A stretch of 64,000 nucleotides of DNA from Epithemia pelagica. Taxonomy: Eukaryota; Bacillariophyta; Bacillariophyceae; Surirellales; Surirellaceae. The notes under the pieces were generated by a model. That model saw only the letters and a list, made by a program, of their open reading frames with translations. It searched no databases and had not been told where the DNA came from. Numbering within the stretch: the first letter of the stretch is position 1; every line of letters starts with the position of its first letter. Position numbers and translations under genes: made by a program. Location: positions 3,596,001 through 3,660,000 of the forward strand of contig OX337230.1 in assembly GCA_946965045.2 (NCBI GenBank), read 5' to 3'. Positions 41,591 through 51,117 of the stretch are shown piece after piece.

Positions 41591-43900
41591 ATGGCGACGG
41601 CGACCAAGGATGCATCCGTTGTGGTGAAGGAGTTTCTGACGACGTACTTTGAGAAGAATAGTGACTGCATCAAGCTTGAACCGGCCCTCGAAGAATTCAG
41701 CCTCAATCAAAATGCCGTTTTGGCTCCATTTTGGAAACCATTTGTGCGTGTCCCACAGCGTCCGTTCCATTCGGGCCGAGATGAAGGATTCATATCCAAG
41801 ACGTGCCCAGATCTTCTATTCTTCGGTCTCAAAGACAAGATTTCACAGCCCGCTGCGTATGAACACATTGCTTATGCTCAAGAACAATGTCCTACCTTTC
41901 TCTATGGAACATCGGGTGCAGGAAAGACACGAACAATCTTTGAGTACTTGAGTCGACACAAAGGCTTTTACCTTGTGGCAGGCGACTTGGTGAGAAACCC
42001 AGGCTCGAATGATCTTTGTTGGGTTCTTAGATGCAACTTGAACGTGGTGCCGCTGCATGACTCATTCCAGGATAGATGCAATCGGGACAAAATCATCCGC
42101 TGGCTTTCGATGCTCTTGTTTGTTCGGTTTGCTGTTCATGAAATGCTTGAACAGCATTTGGATCGAGAAATCACTCCTTATGAATGGTTGCTTTATCAAG
42201 TGTTTCCGACGCAGCTCCTTGGTGCAGATTTATTCTTCGATGCATTGATGCATTGCGAGAATGAACACGTCGAAGAAGAAATTCCATTTTTCAAGTGGGG
42301 TGACCGTGGGACAAAGAAGGTTTGGTCAGTCTTCGTTGACGAAGCACAAATTTTAATGGAATTGAACAAGCACCAGTGTCTGAGTAAAGATGGCAGAAAA
42401 CATCGGGCTGCTTTGTCGGCAGTGGTGGAAGGACTGCTGCTTCAGCAACCATGGGAGGAAGTTCACTTTCCAGTGTTCTCGGGCACAGGTTTCTCGCTAG
42501 ACGGTTTTTACAGACAAACAAATTCAATCGTTGGGAAAATAAGAGGTGGCATAGCTCGTCCCTTTTTTGCTAATTTCCAATCGCTCAGCCCGACGATGGT
42601 CAAGTCTTTCCTCGATAAAATTCTTGATTTATCCGATGCAAATGGTGATGTCGTTGAGCACGTCTGCAAGTGGCTTTGCGGTCGACCCAGGTGGACGGCC
42701 TCCTTTGTGGAGCTCTATTCCATCCGCCAGGAGAAGAAAAGCTACGCGAGTCAACCATGGAGAACGCGTGGTAAGGTCGAATGCAAGAGTGTAAAACTTT
42801 TGGAAGCTTTGGATCGCTTTTTGAACATCATGACACGTAAGTATGAGGGTCGGGAGTCATGGAGCGCTGGGGAGACTTCAGCGTACGCGTGCTTTCGTAG
42901 AGCGCAAAACATGGGCCTGTCACAAGAAATCCTGAGCGACCTGAAGCTTTCGGTGTGCAAGTATGCTGTTGGGAAGGGACACCATATCTTTTCCGATGAA
43001 GCATCAAAGGTCTTGATCCGAAATGGAGTGGCGGTCGTGCTCGATACAGATTGGAAAGGGACCATGATAAAGGGTTACCTACACGAACCTATCATCGTTG
43101 CAGCTGGGTTGAATTCCTACGACCTTGACAAATTCCTCCGCGACAGTATGGCGAACCAGGAACAAGGCGGCCTCGGCGAAGCATTTGAAAGTTTGATTTT
43201 GCCTGGCCTATTCATGGAAAAGGAAAGACTTCCAAAATTCATTCAAAATAACGTGAAAGAACAAGACTTTTCAGTTTTAAAGTCCTTCGAAGTTTCACAA
43301 AGGTCTTCGTACGGCGTGGTCTGCGTTGATGCGAGACAGAATATTAAAAAGACGATTGAAAGGATGACAGCGATATGGAATTCCACTTTCGAGGGTCAAG
43401 TTCCTCCTTTTTGTTATCCCGATGTTCATTTCGGGCCCGATTTGATGTTCTTTTTGCGCAACCTGGAAGATTATAAAGACTTTCGAGCTTGTTTGCTGCA
43501 GTCGAAGTACGTTACGGACGTGGGCAATCAACAAGATGCACTCCGAACACTGGTTCCGGATGTACTTCACTGCGAGAGTCGGGGAAAGGAAGGCAAACAA
43601 AAGTTTTCTGGGAAAATCGACCAAGATCTTGCGGAGAAGTGGAGGGATCTCAAGGACCAGCTAGTATGCGACGAGCGGCCTTGCCTTCGACTACTCGTTC
43701 AGATGCCCGCCAAACCTAGTTCATCAGCGAGTACTGGAATGGTTGCGTCCGGTGCAACCGGTCCAATTCCCACAAAGAAAGGAAAGAAGCGCGACTGGAT
43801 GATTGTCATCGATGACAACGAGGCGGGGGAGCTCTTCAGTGCAAAAAGTGCCGATTTAGTTAGGCTTTTGAAGAGAAAGAAGGAAGAGCAAGTGGAATAG
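41591..43900 (+). CDS. Crinkler/RHS-type P-loop ATPase with PD-(D/E)xK-like C-terminus (intact)
   Basis: 769 residues. Walker A YGTSGAGKTRT near residue 112 and Walker B VFVDEAQ near 252 identify a P-loop ATPase, and VFSGTGFSL near 296 is the family's conserved SGT segment. The C-terminal third has GEAFESLILPGLF (Glu motif), then GPDLMFFLR and LQSKY. Together these resemble the E...PD...QxK catalytic set of restriction-endonuclease-fold nucleases. The last ~70 residues are Lys-rich (KKGKKRD), a possible nuclear signal. In the family, ATPase and nuclease modules occur together in effector or selfish-element proteins. It is not closely similar to the other two Crinkler-like genes here. Unlike them it is intact, so it is the copy most likely to be functional. 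Confidence 0.75.
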   Translation: MATATKDASVVVKEFLTTYFEKNSDCIKLEPALEEFSLNQNAVLAPFWKPFVRVPQRPFHSGRDEGFISKTCPDLLFFGLKDKISQPAAYEHIAYAQEQCPTFLYGTSGAGKTRTIFEYLSRHKGFYLVAGDLVRNPGSNDLCWVLRCNLNVVPLHDSFQDRCNRDKIIRWLSMLLFVRFAVHEMLEQHLDREITPYEWLLYQVFPTQLLGADLFFDALMHCENEHVEEEIPFFKWGDRGTKKVWSVFVDEAQILMELNKHQCLSKDGRKHRAALSAVVEGLLLQQPWEEVHFPVFSGTGFSLDGFYRQTNSIVGKIRGGIARPFFANFQSLSPTMVKSFLDKILDLSDANGDVVEHVCKWLCGRPRWTASFVELYSIRQEKKSYASQPWRTRGKVECKSVKLLEALDRFLNIMTRKYEGRESWSAGETSAYACFRRAQNMGLSQEILSDLKLSVCKYAVGKGHHIFSDEASKVLIRNGVAVVLDTDWKGTMIKGYLHEPIIVAAGLNSYDLDKFLRDSMANQEQGGLGEAFESLILPGLFMEKERLPKFIQNNVKEQDFSVLKSFEVSQRSSYGVVCVDARQNIKKTIERMTAIWNSTFEGQVPPFCYPDVHFGPDLMFFLRNLEDYKDFRACLLQSKYVTDVGNQQDALRTLVPDVLHCESRGKEGKQKFSGKIDQDLAEKWRDLKDQLVCDERPCLRLLVQMPAKPSSSASTGMVASGATGPIPTKKGKKRDWMIVIDDNEAGELFSAKSADLVRLLKRKKEEQVE

Positions 43901-44305
43901 AAGACTGTGGACTTTCCTTGTGTACACGAGGGTTCATGAAAAAGTCCTTGTGAAGTTCTTGATGATATTGGTGAAAAGTTGACCGCGTGTCATCGTAGTC
44001 AGCTGTAAAGCCCGCCTGATTGGTCATCAAATTCTCCTGTCTCGCCGACATATCTAATAGATAACTACTCCTCTAAACAGTCTGCAGTACATTTTTCTAA
44101 CTAAGGTCGATGCGCATTACAAAAGTTCAATGTTTTCAGCACTACCAATGACACCAGCTGCAAGGCTTGGCAACAAACAGTCAGTCTCGGATCGTCACAC
44201 CAAATTTTTCATCTTTCACATTAGTTGCAGCCTTCTTATCCAATTGTGTTGTGTTTCTCCCAAACTGGCATCGTCAGCGCGATTCTCCATCGGTGTTATG
44301 AAAAC

Positions 44306-45484
44306 TTATCTCACCGGGGTGCCAAATGGAAGTGGTCTTTCACAATATTGTGATGATATCCATCCTTCCATGACAGCATTGTCATAGGACTCTTGCGCAT
44401 GCCAACTCAGTAGGCGCGTAAATGGCTCCTTACCCGGTGGAAAAGAGAACACATGATCTTCATACTCAGCAACTGTGTGCTGTGAACCTGTCCACAAAGG
44501 CTTATTCAGAATGTTTCGATCCCAAACCGTGACTCGGAACTGGCGCTCTCGCACTTGAGGACAATTGATTGATTCACGCGTTTCACAAAACGAAATCTGC
44601 ATTTGATTGAATGCAGATTCAAGCGTTTCCGCAAGCAACATGGTATTTCGGGGTTGATCACGATCATTGGGATCCAGGCCAACGTATGTGAACATTGGGT
44701 CGAATGAATCTCGAGGAAGGATGTGAGCAAGTTTCACTTCATCACCAATCCCAATATGGCCCGTTACAAGGCATTTTGTACGGAAATTCCTACCGAAAAC
44801 CGGAATGTCCATGTTCTCAAAGTAGAACTTGGCTGATTTGGCCTTGATGTCAGGTGGTCTCTCGGGAACGCTTGCATCACGATTGATCAAAAACGCGAGA
44901 TTCTGCAGCATCAGTTTGTATTCGCCATGTCCTTCTCGCTCACGCTCACGCCCACGCTCATGCAGCTTCTTCACGCTTTTCTGCTCAATCTGCTCGAGCT
45001 TGCAATCACGTTGTTCTCTTTCTTGTTCACGTTGCAGCAACAGCTTGCGTTCGCCATCTCTTTCTTGTTCACGTTGTTCTCTTTCTTGCTCACGTTGCAG
45101 CAACAGCTTGCGTTCGCCATCTTTTTCTTGTTCACGTTGTTCTCTTTCTTGTTCACGTTGTTCAATTTTCTTTATCTTTTGCTCAATCTGCTCGAGCTTG
45201 CAATCACGTTGTTCTCTTTCTTGCTCACGTTGCAGCAACAGCTTGCGTTCGCCATCTCTTTCTTGTTCACGTTGTTCTCTTTCTTGCTCACGTTGCAGCA
45301 ACAGCTTGCGTTCGCCATCTCTTTCTTGTTCACGTTGTTCTCTTTCTTGCTCACGTTGTTCAATTTTCTCAATCTTTTGCTCAATCTGCTTGAGCTTGTA
45401 AACGAGAACTACACAAGCAGCAACGTTGATGCCGGAAGCAACAGCAGTGATGCAGGATAAATAAAAAGCTGAACTGTCCCTCAT
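44306..45484 (-). CDS. HNH-like protein with expanded coiled coil, truncated (solo copy)
   Basis: 392 residues homologous to the array protein. It keeps the N-terminal hydrophobic helix (MRDSSAFYLSC start) but has a greatly expanded REQ/EREQ coiled coil, roughly residues 30-185. The HNH-like domain follows, with KCLVTG, AHILP, RNTMLL and ESAF. It ends in GTPVR plus a stop just after the domain; the linker and C-terminal helix are gone. The conserved domain in a diverged, truncated copy suggests it is the functional core. As in the array, Glu replaces the last HNH His. Confidence 0.7.
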   Translation of the reverse strand: MRDSSAFYLSCITAVASGINVAACVVLVYKLKQIEQKIEKIEQREQEREQREQERDGERKLLLQREQEREQREQERDGERKLLLQREQEREQRDCKLEQIEQKIKKIEQREQEREQREQEKDGERKLLLQREQEREQREQERDGERKLLLQREQEREQRDCKLEQIEQKSVKKLHERGREREREGHGEYKLMLQNLAFLINRDASVPERPPDIKAKSAKFYFENMDIPVFGRNFRTKCLVTGHIGIGDEVKLAHILPRDSFDPMFTYVGLDPNDRDQPRNTMLLAETLESAFNQMQISFCETRESINCPQVRERQFRVTVWDRNILNKPLWTGSQHTVAEYEDHVFSFPPGKEPFTRLLSWHAQESYDNAVMEGWISSQYCERPLPFGTPVR

Positions 45485-45670
45485 GTTTCCTCTTGTTGTG
45501 TGACAAGATTATGCGCCGTTTGAAGAAAGCAAACATGCCAAACGATTCATTGCACACGTCTGATTGTTGGAGACTGTTTTGGTTCCCATTCGACAAGAAA
45601 AAACCGCTCTGCTAGTACTGTTGCGCACCTCTTTCGTCCAACCGGGCTTGAGTCTTCCTGACATTGTGTT

Positions 45671-45687
45671 GGGGGGGGGGGGGGGGG
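45671..45687. repeat. G17 homopolymer
   Basis: In the array the matching position has only six bases of this run (on the other strand), so this tract expanded independently. Confidence 0.9.
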
Positions 45688-46182
45688 ACTGTGAGACCTA
45701 CACCAACATTTCATTCAGGATGGAATTGTTGGGGATTGTTCCGCCATATTCAGGAAGCGGATCAGGAAGCGGATGATCAATACTTGTAGAGCAGGAACAT
45801 CTCGGTTGCCTTTGTGCAAAATCAAGTTTGCTTCACCTCTCTCGTATCAACCGTACACAGGTTGTGACGAATGACGAATGTCAATGTGAATTCGTGACTG
45901 AACAATGAGTCCGCCGCCAACGACGACTGTCCAAAAATTCATTCAAGTTTTGTCGAGAAATTGAAAACGAAAAGTGCAAAAATGGATCATTTGTCGAGAG
46001 TAATAGTGTCCAAAACGAAAACTGCAAAAATGGATCACTTTTTCACTCTTTTTTATTGTCGTCAGTGCCATCAATCGTCGTTGACACCTTTTGATGAGGG
46101 GAATCCAAAAGATTCCAGTCTATACGAAAGGCAAGAAGAACGAAAGAGCGAGAGCGAGAGAGAGAAGGTAAAGAAACAGACC

Positions 46183-48225
46183 ATGAACCATTGGTGGCTG
46201 TCTGCCTGCTTCCGAGGTACCGTATTTTGGTTTGTCCATATAATAGCTGGTACAGCTTTACTTGTCACTTTCGATTTTGATGTCGTTGGTGCCTTGACCG
46301 TACCACAACCACCACAACGACGGAAAGCCGCAGCAGGAGGACGAACCCCTTCGCAACCAGATCGTCTTGACCAGCGTGATAGCAACGACGACAGCAATGA
46401 TCTAGGAGAGTGGACCATTCAACCGACGCAACCATCGGAATGTCGACTCATTCTGTGTCAAATCACTGATGTTTACACCTTGGAACACTTGGCCTCGTTC
46501 AAAACCATGATTCAAGATACCAAAACCAAGGCTGGGCCCGATACTGCCGTGCGTTCACTCTTGACGGGTGACTTTTTGTCTCCCTATTTATTGTCGTCCG
46601 TCGATCGAGGCGCTGGTATGATGAATGCCTTGGCCAAACTTCCCTTGGACATTTTGACCTGGGGCAATCATGAAGCCGACCTTGATCATCGAACAGTGGT
46701 GCGCCATGTCCGTAATTTTCCTGGCAAATGGCTCAATTCCAACATGCTGAATCATGAAGCCATGGATGCGCAACAGGAATATGATATCATTCAACTCTGT
46801 TCCGCCGATGGCACGCATCGTCGCAAAGTAGGATTGTGTGCCGTGCTCAGCAACGATCCAGCTCTCTATGCTCATTTCAAACCACCCGGTGCTTTTGGGG
46901 GTGCCACCGTGACGGATCCCTGGGAGGCCTTGACCAAATACCAGCACTTGTTGGAACAGGAGCAGGGATGTGACTTGGTGATTCCCCTCCAACATTTATA
47001 CGTCCCCGACGATCACAAGACGTGTCGAGACTTTGATTTCCCCGTCGTCTTGTCCGGTCACGATCATCATCGGGTCGATGAGGTGGTGGAAGGAACACGA
47101 CTCCTCAAACCCGGCATGAATGCCGTGTATGCAACGCTCCTTGAAATTTCGTGGTTGAACCAAGAATCACCGCCTCGGATTCGAGCGCGGTTTGTCCATT
47201 GCGACGATTGGGAACCGGATCCGGTATTGGCGGAGGAGAATGAACGCGCCTACACTGCCTTGCTTCCTCTTCGCAACACGGAATTGGCTCGCGTTCCATC
47301 CTACTTTGAACCCTTATCGTCCGGAAATGCCCGAGGCGAAGTGTGTACCATGGGCAAATACCTTTGTTCCTTGATTCGATCGGCCTTGAATGTCAAGCGT
47401 CGACAACGCCAACACAACATTGATGCCGTCTTGATCATGGGTGGCAATATTCGAGGCAATGTTCACGAATACCCTCGGGGATCCTACTTTTCCTTGGAAG
47501 CTCTGGAAGCCGAAGTGAAATCGGATGAAGTGATTGGCGTTGTCCCCATGCCCGGATGGCTTTTGGATCAAGGCATTCGTGCCACACATGCCGGAGATCC
47601 CATTCCGGGATGGATGCAATACGATATCGGTGTCCAGCAAGATGCTGCCAAACACGTGACCCATGTCGCCGGAAAACCATTGGATCCCAATCGCATGTAC
47701 CGCGTCGCCACCAAAATTAGTGATTTGACCAATGGACAATGTGCTCCCTGGACCGACTATTACACACAACACGCAGACTTGTTACCACCCAAGGGAGCCT
47801 ACATCAATGTCCAATCGGAACTCATGTCCTATTTTGCCCGCAACTTATGGCGTAAAATTTGGGACAAGACGACCGAATTGATTGGCAGCGACACTACGGA
47901 CGACGACGACGACGAAGAATGCTACGTGGATGGGTGTGATGCCCCGGCCAGGTTGCACGTCTTGGATACAGCGGGAGACGGAGTGGTAACAGTGGACGAT
48001 TTGCAAACAGCCCTCAAGAACTTGTTGGGGTATTCCGTCGATGCCCGTGAACCCACCTTGGCCCAATTTGTCCATGCCTTTGCCGACACGACCGGAGATG
48101 GGACAGTGACCGTGGCCGATATTGAAAGTTTTAGCGATGAAATTCAAGACTTGTACCAACAAGACGAATGGCGTCTGGCCTTTCCTCGATCCTCCAGTCC
48201 ACCACCGGATGTCGTGCGGTCCTAA
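46183..48225 (+). CDS. Secreted 5'-nucleotidase-like metallophosphoesterase with EF-hands (copy 2)
   Basis: 680 residues from the ATG at 46183; the frame is open to 45961, but only the later start places a hydrophobic signal segment (~residues 12-35) at the N-terminus. It has the same motifs as copy 1 (ITDVYTLEH, LTGDF, WGNHEAD, SGHDHH, GGNIRGNV) and two EF-hand-like loops, DTAGDGVVTVDD and DTTGDGTVTVAD. The Tyr in place of the motif His is conserved in both copies. Divergent upstream sequences suggest different regulation; 46771-46868 is identical to copy 1 over 98 bp. Confidence 0.85.
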   Translation: MNHWWLSACFRGTVFWFVHIIAGTALLVTFDFDVVGALTVPQPPQRRKAAAGGRTPSQPDRLDQRDSNDDSNDLGEWTIQPTQPSECRLILCQITDVYTLEHLASFKTMIQDTKTKAGPDTAVRSLLTGDFLSPYLLSSVDRGAGMMNALAKLPLDILTWGNHEADLDHRTVVRHVRNFPGKWLNSNMLNHEAMDAQQEYDIIQLCSADGTHRRKVGLCAVLSNDPALYAHFKPPGAFGGATVTDPWEALTKYQHLLEQEQGCDLVIPLQHLYVPDDHKTCRDFDFPVVLSGHDHHRVDEVVEGTRLLKPGMNAVYATLLEISWLNQESPPRIRARFVHCDDWEPDPVLAEENERAYTALLPLRNTELARVPSYFEPLSSGNARGEVCTMGKYLCSLIRSALNVKRRQRQHNIDAVLIMGGNIRGNVHEYPRGSYFSLEALEAEVKSDEVIGVVPMPGWLLDQGIRATHAGDPIPGWMQYDIGVQQDAAKHVTHVAGKPLDPNRMYRVATKISDLTNGQCAPWTDYYTQHADLLPPKGAYINVQSELMSYFARNLWRKIWDKTTELIGSDTTDDDDDEECYVDGCDAPARLHVLDTAGDGVVTVDDLQTALKNLLGYSVDAREPTLAQFVHAFADTTGDGTVTVADIESFSDEIQDLYQQDEWRLAFPRSSSPPPDVVRS

Positions 48226-48470
48226 TACCATCACCATCACAGTACACTGGACCGTCGTACACCGGGACCCTCCTGCTCAACAGTCTCTACTGTCATGTCT
48301 CCCTCTACTGTCATGTCTCCCTGATCTCATTATTGGAGAAAAATCACGAAACAAGAAAAAACCAAATCGTTCTTCTTTGGCGAAACAAGTCGTCGTTGCG
48401 CAAGTCAGTCCCCGAACATGCAGATTTGACAACAGCCGTGACGACTGTACCCGCTTATTCCTCGTCGTCT
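48226..48470. repeat. Segment shared with the array spacers, plus an 18-bp duplication
   Basis: 48395-48470 is homologous (minus-strand sense) to ~16395-16460 in each array unit, around GACGACTG...CCCGCTT. A TCTACTGTCATGTCTCCC repeat occurs twice at ~48283 and ~48301. Confidence 0.6.
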
Positions 48471-48479
48471 CCAGAGGTT

Positions 48480-49203
48480 TCCGTATTCTTGCTGGTATTT
48501 TGGTCGTCCATTCGAGTCGACCACGGATCTGGTGCTATTTGACCGGCAAGACGACAAAAAGAGTGTCTAGGTTCCTCCTCATAGCCGTACTCATGGCTTG
48601 GTTCGAGTCGCCTACGATGAAAATGTCAAATGCATTGATACCATTATCTTGATTGGTATCGGTACCGCCAGGACGCTTTTTGGGCGGTCATTCGGCGTCG
48701 TCCTTGAAGTTTGGAGAAGTGGTCGTCCAAGTCAGTCAACAAGGATCGTCGTCTGATCTAACCATTGATGGCGTTGTAGGATTGGAACCGCAATACCGAC
48801 GTCTTCCTTCCAATTCTCAACCCTGGAGTGGATTGGATTTGACCTCGATTCCGACCGTCATGTGGGGCAAACCTGTCAAGTTACGGTGAATGCGGGTGGC
48901 AAATATGGCCATGAACAATCCTCGCCCGACTACCGCGTCTTGTATCAAATTCAATTGGATGCGGACCGCAAAAAACACTTTGGACATTGCGATTTGACCG
49001 ACAAGGGTTGTGCTGGAGTCTGTGCCTTGTCCGATCGGAACGAATTCACCAAACAAGCCATGACAGCCTCGATGCAAGAATTGGCCACGGCCGTGCATGT
49101 GTCCAATCCCAGTTCGTACTTTACCGAGGACAAACTCACTCTGCCGTCGTCGCTGAGTCTCAAAATGTTTCTCAACAACCATGAGGTTGGTGCCTACGAA
49201 TAA
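48480..49203 (+). pseudogene. Secreted alpha/beta-hydrolase pseudogene (copy C)
   Basis: It matches copies A and B but is broken. N-terminal pieces around VFLLVFWSSIRV and VPPHSRTHGLVRVAYD are in shifted frames. The region between GTA and LGGHSASS is deleted, removing roughly 80 codons including part of the core sheet. A further shift near 48870 separates TVMWG from the C-terminal frame (48862-49203). It is closest to copy A (shared GCAGVCALSDRNEFTKQAM). Confidence 0.85.
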
Positions 49204-49399
49204 CAAGACCAAACTATCGAGTAACTATATCGAATCAATAGGACTTGGAAGAACGATTGGTGTTCTTTCCACAGGCTCTGCGATACTTCTTATAGACCAG
49301 ATTGACCTTTCATACCGACTCCAGTACATAGTTAGTCCTAAGGGCTTTTTCTAGAGTATATTATAAGCTTTTATTCTGCGATGCTTTATATTCTCGCAG

Positions 49400-49465
49400 A
49401 TGGGGAGGTCTCTTTCGAGGAGAGTGGTTGGAACAATTGATGGACCAGTTCCTCCTCCCAAACAC
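49400..49465 (+). pseudogene. Patatin mid-domain fragment
   Basis: In one frame it reads WGGLFRGEWLEQLMDQFLL, nearly identical to the patatin WGGLFRGKWFEQLMDQFLL. Frames outside it do not match. Confidence 0.8.
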
Positions 49466-49753
49466 CCTTCTTTCGGATTTGTCCGGTTCCTCTTCCTTCC
49501 TCATAGCCGGTACAGTTTCTCCGATCGTACACGGGTTTTCGTAAAATCGAATTCAGTGTCGACTTGGGCGGTCTCCTCAAGCTGTGGCGAACGACAAACA
49601 TCAATTTCAAATTCAGCTTTTTCTTCACTTGTCTGTCGTCCCATACCCCTGGAGGACAATAGTGCTTGGGTCAGAGAATGCAGAAATACATATGTATAGC
49701 AAAAGGAACATGGTTTTGGAGGATCCGCACAAACGTGGGGCACACCACAACAC
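49466..49753. other. 3' flank of the two-helix membrane protein gene
   Basis: No confident gene. A minus-strand frame (to 49501) with segment VDTEFDFTKTRVRSEK looks weakly coding but continues out of frame from the neighbour. Confidence 0.4.
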
Positions 49754-50404
49754 TCAAACTCTTGGAGCAGCAGAATCCATTTGTGGTTCGAGTGGCGCCA
49801 CTGATGGCTCATAGTCACAGGTCCAGTTTTCGTCGTCATTCCTGCCGTAGACCCAACCATACTTTGTGACCGGCTTTTCCATGGTTCCCTGTTTCGCCAC
49901 CTCCACGAAACGCACATAGTAAAGGTCCTGATAGCAACCACTGTAGCGGTCAATATCCAACTCCACCTCGTAGCCATGCGTCAAAAAGTCGTCCTGGAAC
50001 GACGCAATAATTTGTTGGAGATTGTGGTTCCACCAGGCAATGATCCCGAGCACTAGAATGAGAAACCCCAGCGGCACGCCCACAAGAAGTCCCAACAAGG
50101 TCCAACCGCTTTCCACCGTGGCACCTGGATTGATCATGGCCCATGCACCGAGGCCAACAAACACAATTACCACGAGAACGCCAATGGACCTTGTTTTGAT
50201 TCGGCAGGCACGGCGCAAACGAGTCGCAAACGGTGTCCATATCTCGTCCGGGATGGCCGCCAGGGCCGTTGGTTTGCCATGCTTGAGAAACAAATAGCCC
50301 GACCCCCAAGTCTGTTGCGCTTTGGAAGAATCCAAAGCTATTCGAACTTCACCGTCGGGCAAAAGAACTTGACGGTACAGCTTCCATGTCCTGTCGTTTG
50401 TCAT
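49754..50404 (-). CDS. Two-helix membrane protein, unrecognised
   Basis: 216 residues from the ATG at 50404; 5' extension to 50422 uses a TTG and is unlikely. The N-terminal ~75 residues are soluble-like (WKLYRQVLLPDGEVRIAL). They are followed by two hydrophobic segments, SIGVLVVIVFVGLGAWAM and WTLLGLLVGVPLGFLILVLGIIA. A C-terminal soluble domain has aromatic and acidic residues (THGYEVELDIDRYSG). No family recognised. A degenerate copy lies at 33985-34550. The gene could be host or transposon-derived. Confidence 0.6.
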   Translation of the reverse strand: MTNDRTWKLYRQVLLPDGEVRIALDSSKAQQTWGSGYLFLKHGKPTALAAIPDEIWTPFATRLRRACRIKTRSIGVLVVIVFVGLGAWAMINPGATVESGWTLLGLLVGVPLGFLILVLGIIAWWNHNLQQIIASFQDDFLTHGYEVELDIDRYSGCYQDLYYVRFVEVAKQGTMEKPVTKYGWVYGRNDDENWTCDYEPSVAPLEPQMDSAAPRV

Positions 50405-50529
50405 GGGCGCGGAAGGGGTCAATCATCATGTGATGTACTCCTATATATTATATTGCGTCCGTCAAAGCAGCAGTGGCAGTGCCCCCTTGAGCCGTACTCT
50501 CTAGCTAGAGGAGCTATATAGCTAGGGTA

Positions 50530-50790
50530 CTCGCTAGCAAGTCTACAGGACTGATCTATGCCCCATTTGAATCACGGTTGGTCTGACCTGCCGACACATT
50601 ATTTATTGGTCGACCATGGCGGCCACACCTACTCTATTAGAGCAAGAGTAAAGGTCGAACGATCTAGGTAGATGCAGTGTGATGCCCAACCATTTGTAGC
50701 ATGAAGCCATATAAGGTTGTGTTTATCTGGTTGCTTTCATTTGGGTGCAGCAGATGTCGTTTCGTCGGGTCTATTCTTATTTGCTAGTAG
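50530..50790 (+). pseudogene. Patatin promoter and signal-peptide fragment
   Basis: 50530-50700 matches the upstream region of the intact patatin gene, and the following codons read MKPYKVVFIWLLSFGCS, like MKPFALVLIWLVLFGCS. The frame then stops at about 50790. With 49400-49465 it shows a second patatin gene that was broken and rearranged. Confidence 0.75.
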
Positions 50791-51117
50791 CCAAGCTTGT
50801 CGTCCCATTCTTGTTTGATTGTTGATTGAATCGCACTCGATGATAATCCCACGTTGTAACTCCATTTCTTTCGGCCAGCCAAATTTCACCTAGAGGAATA
50901 CATCTAGAGGTGTTGGGGCACATTGGAAAAGAAAGATAGGTAGCAAAGGTATCGTCTTATTATGGATGCCCATCCATACTATTATGCACCTACATAGTTG
51001 CACTCACCGTTGTATTTTGTTCGGATACTCTATTATACCAGAAAACACGAAACAGAACCAACACCATGAGAGATGAGCACCCGGACTGCTGCAAGCATAT
51101 AGCCACCAGAAAAAAAG
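50791..51117. other. Intergenic region
   Basis: No gene or clear motif seen. Confidence 0.45.

Larger units (their letters stand above)
44075..45925 (-). repeat. Inverted, shortened copy of the array unit
   Basis: Read on the minus strand it follows the array unit from its promoter region to its 3' flank. About 0.97 kb is deleted between ACACCGAT and AGTTTGGGAG equivalents, removing the linker and C-terminal helix codons. The 3' flank lacks the poly-G tract, but another G17 tract lies at 45671-45687. It is clearly older than the array copies. Confidence 0.8.

Noticed and set aside
44829-45460. Long plus-strand frames rich in Ser/Cys or Leu/Phe over the coiled-coil region
   Set aside because: They are shadows of the EREQ repeats on the minus strand.
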